The translations under genes and the position numbers were made by a program. The notes under the pieces are model-generated. The model was given only the letters and a program-made list of their open reading frames with translations. It was not told where the DNA came from and did not search any database. Positions 52,981-53,045 of a DNA stretch of 53,045 bases are shown in pieces; the first letter of the stretch is position 1, and the number at the start of each line of letters is the position of its first letter. This DNA comes from Roseovarius salincola (GTDB lineage: Bacteria; Pseudomonadota; Alphaproteobacteria; Rhodobacterales; Rhodobacteraceae). The stretch covers positions 1 to 53,045 of the forward strand of contig NZ_JAPTNL010000021.1 of NCBI RefSeq assembly GCF_026891095.1, in the 5' to 3' direction.

Positions 52981-53045
52981 TCAAGCGGCGCGGTTTGCAG
53001 TGTCGTTTGTGGCGACACCGTCGGTGAATGTGACGCCTTCGATGA
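52981..53045 (-). CDS. C-terminal end of an unidentified gene entering from the right
   Basis: Read on the minus strand, the last 62 bases of the window encode 20 residues, ending TDGVATNDTANRAA, before a TGA at 52983-52981. The frame runs off the window. Too short to identify; a transposase or other island gene is possible from the context, but that is inference only. Confidence 0.3.
   Translation of the reverse strand, partial: IEGVTFTDGVATNDTANRAA

Overview
This window looks like a GC-rich chromosome segment from an alphaproteobacterium, most likely Rhodobacteraceae (roseobacter / Rhodobacter-Paracoccus type). The signs are a one-enzyme C4-pathway 5-aminolevulinate synthase, a circularly permuted two-piece tmRNA gene with the tag ANDNRAPVAVAA, the trgA-trgB-cysK tellurite locus known from Rhodobacter sphaeroides, the fumC/DUF4169/ribbon-helix-helix neighbourhood, and a dispersed intergenic repeat with a GATGAAG core. 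Everything up to the tRNA-Ser at 49.6 kb reads as core genome.

Layout. 1-7.7 kb: a divergent partial gene, an Lrp-type regulator, then a run of minus-strand genes (tpiA, an A-type Fe-S carrier, a DUF3307 membrane protein coupled to a SatD-like cyclase-fold protein, SufT, a RimB-RimK fusion, NfeD and a QmcA-like stomatin), then tgt. 7.9-12.3 kb: lon, an HU protein with a histone-like tail, and four tRNA genes (Val-CAC, Val-TAC and two Asp-GTC) with an unknown membrane protein between the Val genes. 12.3-15 kb: a small membrane protein, a fluoroacetate-dehalogenase-like hydrolase and an M20 peptidase. 15-31 kb: hemA, a RodZ-like protein, ispG, a degenerate caspase-domain protein, two tandem DsbA-like thioredoxins with an M48 peptidase, an aminotransferase, a cell-wall amidase, PBP1A, prfB and an amidase. 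31-38 kb: a DUF2189 protein, a methyltransferase, RHH, DUF4169, fumC, sspB, chrA, ssrA and a glyoxalase. 38-49.5 kb: a BCCT transporter, a class V aminotransferase, photolyase, cfa, trgA, trgB, cysK and a large MscS-type channel.

Past tRNA-Ser(GGA) (49587-49676) the character changes. There is a gene-poor, less GC-rich junction, then a group of small Met/His/Cys-rich genes: a lipoprotein cytochrome c, DUF302, an EF-hand protein with Met-rich repeats, a SHOCT membrane protein and a GDCCVxC-type Cys-rich protein. They look like accessory metal- or redox-stress cargo placed next to a tRNA gene, and the right end runs off the window inside it. The SHOCT gene carries a near-perfect 21-bp palindrome and a hairpin predicted to hide its ribosome binding site.

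How parts fit together: tmRNA, SspB and Lon are parts of ribosome rescue and proteolysis. The M48 peptidase, DsbA pair, amidase, PBP1A, RodZ-like protein and pseudo-caspase/PG-binding protein act in the envelope. ErpA-type carrier and SufT supply Fe-S clusters of the kind IspG needs. HemA makes the first tetrapyrrole intermediate and has an FNR-type box upstream. The most promising leads for something undescribed are the SatD-like/DUF3307 pair with its repeat-rich leader, the catalytically dead caspase-domain protein, the RimB-RimK fusion, and the small metal island with its two stacked regulatory structures.
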